From Bradyrhizobium aeschynomenes (GTDB taxonomy: Bacteria > Pseudomonadota > Alphaproteobacteria > Rhizobiales > Xanthobacteraceae): a DNA stretch of 64,000 nt. A program made the position numbers and the translations under genes. Under the pieces are notes generated by a model, which was not told where the DNA came from, made no database searches, and saw only the letters and a list, made by a program, of their open reading frames with translations. Shown piece after piece: positions 40,135 through 48,392 of the stretch. The stretch covers positions 1 to 64,000 of the forward strand of contig NZ_JABFDM010000011.1 of NCBI RefSeq assembly GCF_013178945.1. The letters are read 5' to 3'. Position 1 is the first letter of the stretch. Every line of letters starts with the position of its first letter.

Positions 40135-40759
40135 CGGGCTGGCGCTCCGGAGCAGCATCGGCAAATGCCGGCATCGCCTTGGCGGCGGCTTCCGCCTGTA
40201 ACAGACGCGGGAAGGCCGCGACATCGACGCCGAAGCGGCGCGCATTGCCGAGCTGCGGCACAAGGCAGAGATCGGCCAGGGTCGGCGTGGCACCAAAGCA
40301 GAACGGACCGGGCTCATGCTTGACCAGCACCTCGCACACTGCCAGGCCCTCGCGATTGGCCCAGCCGGCCCAGGCCGTGACCTTGTCCTCAGGCAGGCCG
40401 AGCTCGCGCAGGCGCGCCAACACCTTGAGATTCTGGACCGGATGGGTGTCGCAGGCGAGCACCTGCGCAAAGGCCCGGACCTGTGCCCGGCGCAGGGGAT
40501 CCTTCGGCAGCAGCGGCGGTTCGGGATGCGTCTCGTCGAGCCATTCGATGATGGCGAGCGACTGGATCAGCGCGGCACCGCTGTCGTCCTCCAGCGTCGG
40601 AACGAAGCCCTGCGGGTTGAGCGCGAGATAGCCGGGAGCGCGCTGCTCGCCCTTGCGAAGGTGATGCGTCAGCTGCTCGGCTCGAAGCCCCTTGAGGTTC
40701 AGCGCAATCCTGACGCGATAGGACGCGCTGCTGCGGAAATATCCGTGCAGCTTCATCAT
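40124..40759 (-). CDS. Zeta-class GST, probable maleylpyruvate isomerase
   Basis: 211 residues; ATG 40759 (or 40756) with GGAGG before it. N-terminal thioredoxin fold with the zeta motif SSASYRVRIALNLKG, the cis-Pro region NPQGFVPTLEDD and the helical domain (ATPTLADLCLVPQLGNARRF). Zeta GSTs isomerise maleylacetoacetate or maleylpyruvate using glutathione. Next to gentisate 1,2-dioxygenase, whose product is maleylpyruvate, maleylpyruvate isomerase is the natural assignment. First gene of a minus-strand operon with the MarR gene. Confidence 0.88.
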   Translation of the reverse strand: MMKLHGYFRSSASYRVRIALNLKGLRAEQLTHHLRKGEQRAPGYLALNPQGFVPTLEDDSGAALIQSLAIIEWLDETHPEPPLLPKDPLRRAQVRAFAQVLACDTHPVQNLKVLARLRELGLPEDKVTAWAGWANREGLAVCEVLVKHEPGPFCFGATPTLADLCLVPQLGNARRFGVDVAAFPRLLQAEAAAKAMPAFADAAPERQPDAE

Positions 40760-40807
40760 GGCACTCCTCCCGAAACGACATCTCTGGTTGCAATTGACGC
40801 TAGCGTA

Positions 40808-40827
40808 ATTGACAGTATACTGTCAAT
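40808..40827. promoter_or_regulatory. Perfect MarR-type operator between GST and gentisate dioxygenase
   Basis: ATTGACAGTATACTGTCAAT is a perfect 20-base palindrome in the 99-bp divergent region. It can control both the GST-marR operon (minus) and the gentisate dioxygenase gene (plus, start 31 bases downstream). A near-identical copy lies before the monooxygenase operon. Confidence 0.8.
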
Positions 40828-40858
40828 CAATAACGACACCTGATCGCGGGAGGCGTGC

Positions 40859-41896
40859 ATGGCCGCAGTTTCGACACCGGAGCGCGAGGCATTCTACAAG
40901 AAGATTGACGGCGAGAACATGACCGCGCTGTGGACCGTGATGAGCGATCTCATCACCCCGGAGCCGAAAAGCGGGTGCCGCCCGCACCTCTGGCAGTTCG
41001 CCGCCATTCGCGACTATATGATCGAGGCCGGGCGATTGATCACGGCCAAGGAGGCGGAGCGGCGCGTGCTGATCCTGGAAAATCCGGGACTGCGCGGCCA
41101 ATCCAAGATCACGACCTCGCTCTATGCCGGGGTTCAGATGGTGATCCCCGGAGACGTCGCGCCCGCCCACCGTCATAGCCAGTCGGCACTGCGGTTCGTG
41201 CTCGAAGGCAAGGGCGCGTTCACGACCGTCGAGGGTGAGCGCACCTTGATGCAGCCGGGCGACTTCATCATCACGCCATCGATGACCTGGCACGATCACG
41301 GCAACGAAACGTCGGATCCGATGTTCTGGCTCGACGGCCTGGACATTCCCTTGGTGCAGTTTCTCGACGCCTCATTCGCGCAGGGATCACAGGAGGATCA
41401 GCAGAAGGTGGCGCGTCCCTCGGGGGACAGCTTCGCCCGCTATGGTCACAATCTGTTACCGGTCGACGCCAAGCGTAGATCGCGCACGTCGCCGATCTTC
41501 AACTATCCCTATTCCTACACGCGCGAGGCGCTGGAGAGCGCCAAGCGCAGCGAGGAATGGGATGCGTGCCACGGCCTGAAGCTGAAATTCTCCAACCCGG
41601 AGACCGGCGACTTCGCCATGCCGACGATCGGCACCTTCATCCAGCTGCTGCCGAAGGGCTTCAAGACCGCGCGTTATCGCTCGACCGATGCCACGGTGTT
41701 CACCGCGATCGAGGGCCGGGGACGCAGCCGCATCGGTGACCAGATATTCGAATGGGGCCCGCGCGACCTGTTCGTGGTGCCGAGCTGGCAATGGGTCAGC
41801 CACGAGCCGGACGAGGATGCCGTGCTGTTCTCGTTCTCGGATCGGCCGGTGCAGGAGAAGCTCGACCTGTTTCGCGAGGATCGCGGCAATGCCTGA
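40859..41896 (+). CDS. Gentisate 1,2-dioxygenase
   Basis: 345 residues; ATG 40859 with GGGAGG upstream. Two cupin domains: the first (about 95-165) carries the iron ligands in PAHRHSQSALRFVLEG and the His near TWHDHGN; the second (about 270-330) has TDATVFTAIEGRGRSRIGD and WQWVSHEPDED. The enzyme opens gentisate between C1 and C2 to maleylpyruvate with Fe(II) and O2. Length and order match known gentisate dioxygenases. Its stop is six bases from the stop of the convergent ABC permease. Confidence 0.93.
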   Translation: MAAVSTPEREAFYKKIDGENMTALWTVMSDLITPEPKSGCRPHLWQFAAIRDYMIEAGRLITAKEAERRVLILENPGLRGQSKITTSLYAGVQMVIPGDVAPAHRHSQSALRFVLEGKGAFTTVEGERTLMQPGDFIITPSMTWHDHGNETSDPMFWLDGLDIPLVQFLDASFAQGSQEDQQKVARPSGDSFARYGHNLLPVDAKRRSRTSPIFNYPYSYTREALESAKRSEEWDACHGLKLKFSNPETGDFAMPTIGTFIQLLPKGFKTARYRSTDATVFTAIEGRGRSRIGDQIFEWGPRDLFVVPSWQWVSHEPDEDAVLFSFSDRPVQEKLDLFREDRGNA

Positions 41897-41902
41897 GCGC
41901 GC

Positions 41903-42733
41903 TCAACGCCAGTGCAGCAGCCGCGCCTCGAGCATGCTGATGAGCCGGCCGACGGCGAGCCCGAACAGCGACAGCATCAGGATTCCCGCCATCAGCTGAT
42001 CCGTCTGCATCAGATTGCCGGCCTGCAGCACGAACGTGCCGATGCCGGTTTCGGCGCCGATCATCTCCGCCGAGACCACCAGCATCAGCGCCACCGACGC
42101 GGTGATACGGAAGCCGGCAAGGATCGACGGCAGCGCGCCGGGCCAGATCACCTTGCGGACGATGGTCGCGAACGGCACATCGAAACTCTGCGCCATGCGG
42201 ATCAGATTGCGCGGCACCGCATCGACGCCGCTGTAGACCGAGATCGTGGTCGAGAAGAACACCCCGAGCGCGATGGTTGCGATCTTCGGCTGCTCACCGA
42301 TGCCGAGCCACAGGATGAGCAGCGGCAGCACGGCGATCTTCGGGATCGGGAACAGCGCCGAGACGAAGGTGATGCCGACGCTGCGCGCGATCCGCCACAG
42401 TCCGATGGCGAAGCCGACGGCGATGCCTGAGGCGGTGCCGAGCGCCCAGCCGGAGAGAATGCGCAGCAGCGATACCGACACGTGCTGCCACAGCGCCCCG
42501 CTCTCTGCGAGTCGAAAGAGCGCGCGCAGGATCCCGAGCGGGGTCGGCAGGAACAAGGGATTGACCAGCGCGAGACTGCCGATCAGTTGCCATAGGCCCA
42601 GCGCAGCGGCGAGGGCGAGCAGGCCTGCCCAGCGGCTCGCGGCCGGTGTGAAGCCGCCGCCACGGAAGCGCACCGGTCTCGTCGTCGCGCCGTCGGTGGT
42701 GCGGACCGCTTCGCCCGTCGCACGATCAAGCAT
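41903..42733 (-). CDS. NitT/TauT-family ABC permease
   Basis: 276 residues from ATG 42733, which overlaps the ATPase stop by eight bases (ATGCTTGA). A loop of about 35 residues precedes six membrane helices. The coupling region RMAQSFDVPFATIVRKVIWP and PSILAGFRITASVALMLVVS are typical. Third gene of a binding protein-ATPase-permease operon beside the gentisate cluster. Confidence 0.9.
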   Translation of the reverse strand: MLDRATGEAVRTTDGATTRPVRFRGGGFTPAASRWAGLLALAAALGLWQLIGSLALVNPLFLPTPLGILRALFRLAESGALWQHVSVSLLRILSGWALGTASGIAVGFAIGLWRIARSVGITFVSALFPIPKIAVLPLLILWLGIGEQPKIATIALGVFFSTTISVYSGVDAVPRNLIRMAQSFDVPFATIVRKVIWPGALPSILAGFRITASVALMLVVSAEMIGAETGIGTFVLQAGNLMQTDQLMAGILMLSLFGLAVGRLISMLEARLLHWR

Positions 42734-43499
42734 GCTGGACCTCGCGCTCGGCATCGATGGCTTCGGTCCGGATCAGCGACCACAGCTCGTTCTGCAGCTC
42801 CAGCAATTGGGTTCGCACCGATGCCTCGTCGCGCTCCCGTCGTTTGACAGGAACGCTCACGACCTTCCGGATGCGGCCGGGACGGCGCGACAGTACGACG
42901 ATGCGGTCGGCGAGCCGCACGGCCTCTTCGAGATTATGCGTGACGTAGACGGCGCCCATCGTTCCGTCGGCGAGCAGATCGACGAAATCCTCCATCAGCA
43001 GCTCGCGGGTCTGGGAGTCCAAAGCCGACAGCGGTTCGTCCATCAGCAGGATGGCAGGCCGCACCACGAGCGCCCGGGCTATGCCGACCCGCTGACGCAT
43101 GCCGCCGGACAGCTGCTTCGGAAAGACAGCCCGGAAGTCGAGCAGCCTGGTCCGACCCAGGGCGTCGTCGACGGCTGCGGCCCGCTGTAGCGCCGATTGC
43201 GACGTATGCAGCAGCGGGAACGCGACATTCTCCGCGACGCTCGCCCAGGGCAGCAGTGCAAAGTCCTGGAAGACGAAGGTCAGGGGATTGAGGCTGCCGG
43301 GCGGCGGTGCGCCGCGGAGCAGCGCCCTTCCCGCGGTCGGCTGCAAGAGCCCGCCGAGGATCGAGAGCAGCGTGCTCTTGCCACAGCCGGAGGGGCCGAC
43401 GATGGCGACCACCTCGCCTGCCCCCACCGTGAAGGACACATCATGGAGCACGTCCAGCGCATCGAAGCGGTGACTGATGGTCTCGGCGATCAGATCCAT
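42726..43499 (-). CDS. NitT/TauT-family ABC ATPase
   Basis: 257 residues with all ATPase motifs: GPSGCGKST, FVFQDFALLPW, LSGGMRQR, ILLMDEPLSALD and YVTHNLEEA. It drives import by the adjacent permease. It starts 42 bases after the binding-protein stop and overlaps the permease start. Confidence 0.94.
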   Translation of the reverse strand: MDLIAETISHRFDALDVLHDVSFTVGAGEVVAIVGPSGCGKSTLLSILGGLLQPTAGRALLRGAPPPGSLNPLTFVFQDFALLPWASVAENVAFPLLHTSQSALQRAAAVDDALGRTRLLDFRAVFPKQLSGGMRQRVGIARALVVRPAILLMDEPLSALDSQTRELLMEDFVDLLADGTMGAVYVTHNLEEAVRLADRIVVLSRRPGRIRKVVSVPVKRRERDEASVRTQLLELQNELWSLIRTEAIDAEREVQHA

Positions 43500-43541
43500 G
43501 TCAGACGGTTCCGGCCCAACTCTGGCCCTGCATATCTCCGC

Positions 43542-44543
43542 TCAATCCGGTTTCACCAGCTCTTTGGCGATGATCGCGGCCGCGTCATAGCCCTGGTCCG
43601 CAAAACCCTGCGCCTGAAGCCACTTGATCTGGCTGTCGATGTTCTTGACGTCGAGCTTGCCGTCGGGATCGATATAGGCGCAGTTGCCCACCACCTGCTC
43701 GACCGGCAGGTTGGTGTACTTGCCGATGATTTCGAGCAGCGGCTTCGTTCCATCGTCGATTGCGGCATTGCCGTCCTTCACCGAGGCAAGCACCACGTCA
43801 TGATACTCGCGCTCGGCGCGCTGCAACGCGGCGAGCAGCTTGCCCACCGCGGCCGTGTTCGCGAGAGTCTTCGGTCCAGCGAAGACGCCGCTCACCTGCC
43901 AGGGCGTCTCGTCTCCGACCCATCCGAAATGCTTGACGGCACCTTCCTCCATCAGCTTGCGCGCGACCGAGACGGGCATCAGCGCCGCATCGACGGCCTC
44001 TCCCTTGATGGCAGCCGCCATGTTCGACATCGATTGCAGCGGCACGATCTTCACGTCCGCGAGCTTGAAGCCGTATTTGTCGGCGAGGAGTCCGACGGAG
44101 TAGTGAAAGCTCGACCCCACTTGCGTCATCGCCACGCGCTTGCCGGCAATGTCCTTGGGGGTCTTGAGACCGGCCTCATAGGCCTTGTTGCTCGCGAAAT
44201 AGCCGATCAGCGGATAGCCGGGGCGATCGCGGCTCATGCCTGCAATGATCTTCAAGGCGCCCTTGCCCGCAAGATTATAGAGCCCGGCCGTGAACGCGGT
44301 GACTCCGACATCGACATCGCCGGTTGCGGTGGCCACCGCGATCGGTTGCGCCGCATCGAAGAACTTGAGCTCGACATCCAACCCGGTCTCGCGGAAATAG
44401 CCTTTGTCGAGCGCGATGAAGACCGGGGCTGACGACGACAACCTGAGCACGCCGATCCGAAGCTTGGCGTCGTCGGCCTGCGCGGCGGTGATCGACGCAA
44501 ATGTCCAAAGGGCCGCCAAGACCAGGTTCAGGTGTCGGAACAT
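43542..44543 (-). CDS. ABC substrate-binding protein, NitT/TauT (SsuA-like)
   Basis: 333 residues from ATG 44543 (GGAGAG upstream; an in-frame TTG at 44555 is less likely). Signal peptide to ITAAQA (about residue 22). SsuA/NMT1-like fold (LRIGVLRLSSSAPVFIALDK, GDVDVGVTAFTAGLYNLAG, AMTQVGSSFHYSVG). Binding proteins of this group near aromatic catabolic genes often carry aromatic acids or sulfonates, so an aromatic acid is a reasonable guess. The MarR palindrome is not present in its upstream region, so coregulation is unproven. Confidence 0.9.
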   Translation of the reverse strand: MFRHLNLVLAALWTFASITAAQADDAKLRIGVLRLSSSAPVFIALDKGYFRETGLDVELKFFDAAQPIAVATATGDVDVGVTAFTAGLYNLAGKGALKIIAGMSRDRPGYPLIGYFASNKAYEAGLKTPKDIAGKRVAMTQVGSSFHYSVGLLADKYGFKLADVKIVPLQSMSNMAAAIKGEAVDAALMPVSVARKLMEEGAVKHFGWVGDETPWQVSGVFAGPKTLANTAAVGKLLAALQRAEREYHDVVLASVKDGNAAIDDGTKPLLEIIGKYTNLPVEQVVGNCAYIDPDGKLDVKNIDSQIKWLQAQGFADQGYDAAAIIAKELVKPD

Positions 44544-44850
44544 CAAGCTCTCCAAGATCCGTCCACCTCACGGCTTCAGCCCGGCGGTGTCCGCAGACTT
44601 GTTGCAATATTTCGAACCGGATGTCGCGCAAATTTTCGGAGAGATCGGCGGCTTGGAGGCCCGCAGGCCTGCCCGCGCTCGGCACGAAATCTCCTTCACA
44701 CCTGCCCCGGTCGGGGCCGGCCCGGCAGCCGAGCTTTTCGCAAGTGCGGTGGAGGGACTACCCGACCGGCGACGCCCCGCGCCGCCAGCTTGCCGATGCC
44801 ACCATCGATCGCCGAGATCGCCATCTCGACTGCATAGAGGGCGGCTGATC
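44544..44850. other. Intergenic region with no clear gene
   Basis: Upstream of the binding-protein gene; it should contain that promoter. Short open frames on both strands lack start-site and codon support. The minus strand around 44760-44850 may be decayed coding sequence continuing the fragment next to it. Confidence 0.35.
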
Positions 44851-44851
44851 T

Positions 44852-44943
44852 CCCAGACTGGAGAAAGTGATCATCAGCCCGTCGAGCGTCACGACGTAGA
44901 AGCCGGTTCGCCAGTCCGCGTCGTCGCAGAATCTGCCGTCGGC
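44852..44943 (-). pseudogene. Truncated tandem copy of the neighbouring exported protein gene
   Basis: Directly after the stop of the exported protein gene (44945-45430) the minus strand reads ADGRFCDDADWRTGFYVV and then TLDGLMITFSSLGD. This aligns with the intact protein's DQRTGFYFTLLDGGVITFSN (about 15 of 23 positions in the shared core). The copy has no start codon or signal peptide, and the match ends after GDQPP. It appears to be a 5'-truncated duplicate, possibly frameshifted further on. Confidence 0.6.
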
Positions 44944-44944
44944 C

Positions 44945-45430
44945 TCAGAACGTCTTGAGCTCGGGCTTCTCGCCGTTTGACAGAAAGGTCCCCTCGAACC
45001 GGCCGGTCTCGCTATCCGCCGTACATTCGAGCAGCGACGGCCCCTTGAACGGGTTTCCATGGCGGCAGCGGCCCTTGGCCTTGAGCCGATTGATGCTCTG
45101 CTTAGGGCTCTGACCGACGATCACCATGTCGACCGGCGTGACGATCTTGTCCGGCCCGGGCCTCTCCTCCAGATCGCCACGATTCGAGAAGGTGATCACG
45201 CCGCCGTCCAGCAAAGTGAAATAGAAACCGGTCCGCTGGTCGTCGTAATCGGTGTTGAGCAGGACCCCCTTGCAGTCGGCGCTGCGATCTCGATCCGCAA
45301 TCACGAGCTTCTTGCAGGTCCCTTTCACGATTGCCATGCCGGTCAGGCGAGGGGCGGCAAGCCCTGGATCTGTCGACATCCAGATGCAGCTCATAGCAAA
45401 CACGGGCACCGCCAGCGCTGCGGATTTCAT
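44945..45430 (-). CDS. Small exported protein of unknown function
   Basis: 161 residues; ATG 45430 preceded by GGAGGGG. Signal peptide with a Cys (MKSAALAVPVFAMSCIWMS) to about residue 26, so a lipoprotein is possible but the Cys context is weak. Mature part: LTGMAIVKGTCKKLVIADRD, RTGFYFTLLDGGVITFSN, IVTPVDMVIVG, GRCRHGNPF and LLECTADSETGRFEGTFLSN, with four Cys. I do not recognise the family. A truncated copy follows it. Confidence 0.75.
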   Translation of the reverse strand: MKSAALAVPVFAMSCIWMSTDPGLAAPRLTGMAIVKGTCKKLVIADRDRSADCKGVLLNTDYDDQRTGFYFTLLDGGVITFSNRGDLEERPGPDKIVTPVDMVIVGQSPKQSINRLKAKGRCRHGNPFKGPSLLECTADSETGRFEGTFLSNGEKPELKTF

Positions 45431-45554
45431 CGTCGGCCCCTCCACCCAGACCCTTCCTCTTGACTATGTCTCAACCTCTGATGACAGCCAAGTTCTTTTT
45501 TTGTTCTCATTCAATTTCTTCGGAATGGCGGGCGCGGGTCCGACCCGGGGAACG

Positions 45555-46241
45555 TCAGGAGTCGCGGGCGCCCAGGCCATCGGCCCATGACGCAAATGTC
45601 AACGTAAGCTCGTCCATGACGGCCAGATCGTCCCGGCCCGAACGCGCAGGGACGTGGAAGGCGTGATCAGCCTGCGCGATCAGATGCAGCGTCGCGCGCC
45701 GCTCCAGCCGCTTGACGACGGGCTCGAGCAGCTCCGTCTCCGCCAGCTTGTCGCGCGTGCCCTGCAGAAACAGCATCGGCAAAGCAACCCCGTCGAGGTG
45801 ATCGGCGCGCGCGACCGACGGCTTGCCGGCGGGATGCAGGGGAAAGCCGAGGAAGGCCAGGCCTGCGACGCCCGGGAGCGGCAGGACGGATTGCGCCTGC
45901 GACGTCATGCGCGCCCCGAACGATTTGCCACCGGCAATCAGCGGCAGCCCGGGGCAGAGCCGCGCTGCCTCCGCCACGGCCGCCCGCACCGTGGCCTGCG
46001 CGAGCGCCGGGGGATCGGGCCGCTTGCTGCCCTTCTCCATGTAGGGAAACTGGAAACGCAGCGTCGCGACGCCGCGGCGGGCGAGGCTTTCCGCCGCATC
46101 GTTCATGAAGGTGTGGGTCATGCCGGCGCCGGCGCCATGCGCGAACACGAAGCAGGCGCGCGCCTGCGGCGGGGCGAGCAGCAGCGCGGACACGGGGCCC
46201 GCGCCGGCGACTGGGATGCTGAGAGGCCGCGAGGCGTTCAT
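45555..46241 (-). CDS. Alpha/beta hydrolase (KANL3/Tex30-like)
   Basis: 228 residues. Oxyanion-side motif FVFAHGAGAGMTHTF, nucleophile Ser in GGKSFGARM, Asp in QGTRDKLAE and His in ADHAFHV form a triad in the usual order. This is the small dienelactone-hydrolase-like group with a GKSFGG-type elbow. Substrate unknown. It stands alone. Confidence 0.85.
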   Translation of the reverse strand: MNASRPLSIPVAGAGPVSALLLAPPQARACFVFAHGAGAGMTHTFMNDAAESLARRGVATLRFQFPYMEKGSKRPDPPALAQATVRAAVAEAARLCPGLPLIAGGKSFGARMTSQAQSVLPLPGVAGLAFLGFPLHPAGKPSVARADHLDGVALPMLFLQGTRDKLAETELLEPVVKRLERRATLHLIAQADHAFHVPARSGRDDLAVMDELTLTFASWADGLGARDS

Positions 46242-46343
46242 GGCGTCATGCTTGCAGTTGCGGTCCGCCGCGCGTCAACTCTCATCGTCATCACAGCGAA
46301 CGGCGCAGTCACGCCGTCTCGCCCGGCTCTGGTGTGGTGACGA

Positions 46344-48377
46344 TCAGGCCGCGGTCCGGATCGTCTGCAGGAAATCATCGACGTTGCTCTTCAGCGACGC
46401 CGCCTGTTGCTGGAGAGCGGCGGCTGCCGCCAACGCTGCTTCCGCGCCGGCATCGGTCTGTCCGGCCACGCTGCGGACGTCGCCGATCTCCTGGGTGACC
46501 GCCGCCGTGCCGCTGGCCGCCTGCTCGACATTGCGCGCGATCTCGCTGGTCGCAGCCCCCTGCTGCTCGACCGCAGCCGCGATCGCATTGGAGATTTCGG
46601 CGATCTCGCGCACCGTGGTGCCGAACTGCGCGATCGCGCCGACCGTCTCCTCCGTCGCGCTCTGGATGGTCGCGATCTGGCTCGAGATCTGCTCGGTGGC
46701 CTGCGCAGTCTGCGAGGCGAGGTTCTTCACCTCGCTCGCGACGATCGCAAATCCCCGGCCTGCTTCGCCGGCGCGCGCCGCCTCGATGGTCGCGTTCAGC
46801 GCGAGAAGATTGGTCTGGCTCGCGATCGCCTGAATCAGCTGCACGATGGTTCCGATCCGCTCGGCGGCGCTCGACAGGCCGTCGATCAACTCGGAGGTCC
46901 GCTGGGTTTCCTGCGTCGCCCGACCCGACACGGCAACCGAACGCTGCACCTGGGCGGAAATTTCGCGGATCGAGGCCGCCAGCTCCTGGGTCGCCGAGGC
47001 CACGGTCTGCACGTTGACGGAGGCCTGCTCGGCCCGGTTGGCAACCGCCTCCGCAAGGCCACGTCCACGCTCGGCCACGCGTGCCAACTCGCTCGCGCTC
47101 TGGCCCATCTCGGTCGCACGCCCGCCGACACCGGTGATGACGCCCTGCATGCCCTGCTCGAAGCGCCCGGCCAGGTCGGACATCATCCGGGTGCGCTCGG
47201 CTTCCGCCGCCTCGCGCTGGGCCGCGGCCTCCTGCTCCATTCGGCGCACGGCAAGCGCATTGTCGCGGAACACCTCAACGGCCCGCGCCATCCGGCCGAT
47301 CTCGTTGCGCTGCTCGCCGCCGGGGATCGGCTGCTCCAGCTCGCCTGCGGCCAGCGACTGCATACGGTCCGTCATGCTGCGGATCGGGCCCGACACGCTG
47401 GCGCCGATCAGCCAGGCCAGCACTGCGCCGAGCACGAGGGCGCCGGCCGCGGTGACGATCACGGTCTGCCTCGTGTCCTCGACCGCGACAGCCGTCCGGG
47501 CTCCCTGATCCACGCGCGCCGTCCCCAGCTGCTGGTTGATCCGACCGACATGCCCGTCGATCGCCGCACTCGCCTTGACCAGCTCGGCCTGCTTGGCACG
47601 CAGATCAGCTGCAATCTTGATGACCTCTTCGAAAGCCGCGGCGTCGGCCGTCATGGCCTCCTTGAGCGACGCGACCAGCCCCTTCAGCTTGGCGTCGTCG
47701 ACAGCGGCGAGCTCAGCCTCGGAATCGGCGATCGCGAGCCTCGCATAGACGAAGGTGAGCCTGGCGTCCTCGGCATCGTTGGGGGACAGCGTGCTCGTGT
47801 AGCGCATGACTGCGACGCGCGCCGCGTCCACGACGCTGGCAATACGCAACGGGTTGAGCAGCGGCTCGCTGCCCGCACGATTGGCGAGCGCGACCTGGAT
47901 GCCACCGACATTGACTCCGGCAACGGCGCCTAACGCCTCGGTCTTGTTCGTCGCCGCACGGAGTCTGTCGACAGCTTCGGCAGCGGCCGCGAACGAGGCC
48001 CGATAGGCCGCGAGCTCGGTCCGCACCGCGCCGACGCCATCGGCGATGACCTTCAGCTTGCCGGATTGCTTCTCGACCTCCTCGGCGAGTCCGCCGACCG
48101 CGTCGATGGCCTTCCCGGCGATATCCTTGTCGCCGACGCTCCAGGTGCGGATGAACTTCTCGACCGCACCGTTGGCACTGAGCAGCGCGGCGCGGACCCG
48201 CGACATGCCGGCATCACCCGCAGCGCTCGCGACGAGCTCATCCACGGTGCCGCCAATGCGGCCGACCTGGATCATGGCAAAGCCGCCGAGCAACACGAGG
48301 AAGCTCAGGATCAGCGCAAAGCCGCCGAAGATTCGCGGACGGACGCCGATCAACGACATCAGGGAAGAGAGTTTCAT
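46344..48377 (-). CDS. Methyl-accepting chemotaxis protein
   Basis: 677 residues. Membrane segment about 17-37, periplasmic helical sensor of about 265 residues (40-304, long enough for a helical-bimodular type), second membrane segment about 305-328, HAMP about 326-382, and the signalling domain about 410-660 with the conserved hairpin tip (AGEAGRGFAIVASEVKNLAS). No C-terminal CheR-binding pentapeptide is present. Its start is 15 bases after the stop of a TRAP-type binding protein gene on the same strand, so the pair is very probably co-transcribed. The binding protein may present ligand to this receptor. Confidence 0.94.
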   Translation of the reverse strand: MKLSSLMSLIGVRPRIFGGFALILSFLVLLGGFAMIQVGRIGGTVDELVASAAGDAGMSRVRAALLSANGAVEKFIRTWSVGDKDIAGKAIDAVGGLAEEVEKQSGKLKVIADGVGAVRTELAAYRASFAAAAEAVDRLRAATNKTEALGAVAGVNVGGIQVALANRAGSEPLLNPLRIASVVDAARVAVMRYTSTLSPNDAEDARLTFVYARLAIADSEAELAAVDDAKLKGLVASLKEAMTADAAAFEEVIKIAADLRAKQAELVKASAAIDGHVGRINQQLGTARVDQGARTAVAVEDTRQTVIVTAAGALVLGAVLAWLIGASVSGPIRSMTDRMQSLAAGELEQPIPGGEQRNEIGRMARAVEVFRDNALAVRRMEQEAAAQREAAEAERTRMMSDLAGRFEQGMQGVITGVGGRATEMGQSASELARVAERGRGLAEAVANRAEQASVNVQTVASATQELAASIREISAQVQRSVAVSGRATQETQRTSELIDGLSSAAERIGTIVQLIQAIASQTNLLALNATIEAARAGEAGRGFAIVASEVKNLASQTAQATEQISSQIATIQSATEETVGAIAQFGTTVREIAEISNAIAAAVEQQGAATSEIARNVEQAASGTAAVTQEIGDVRSVAGQTDAGAEAALAAAAALQQQAASLKSNVDDFLQTIRTAA

Positions 48378-48392
48378 GGGATTGCCCGGCTG

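Noticed and set aside
44758..45060. A 100-codon minus-strand frame across the duplicated fragment
   Set aside because: Its proposed start lies inside the end of the intact exported protein gene in another frame; only the RTGFY...ITFS part is meaningful, so I call a truncated copy and not a gene.
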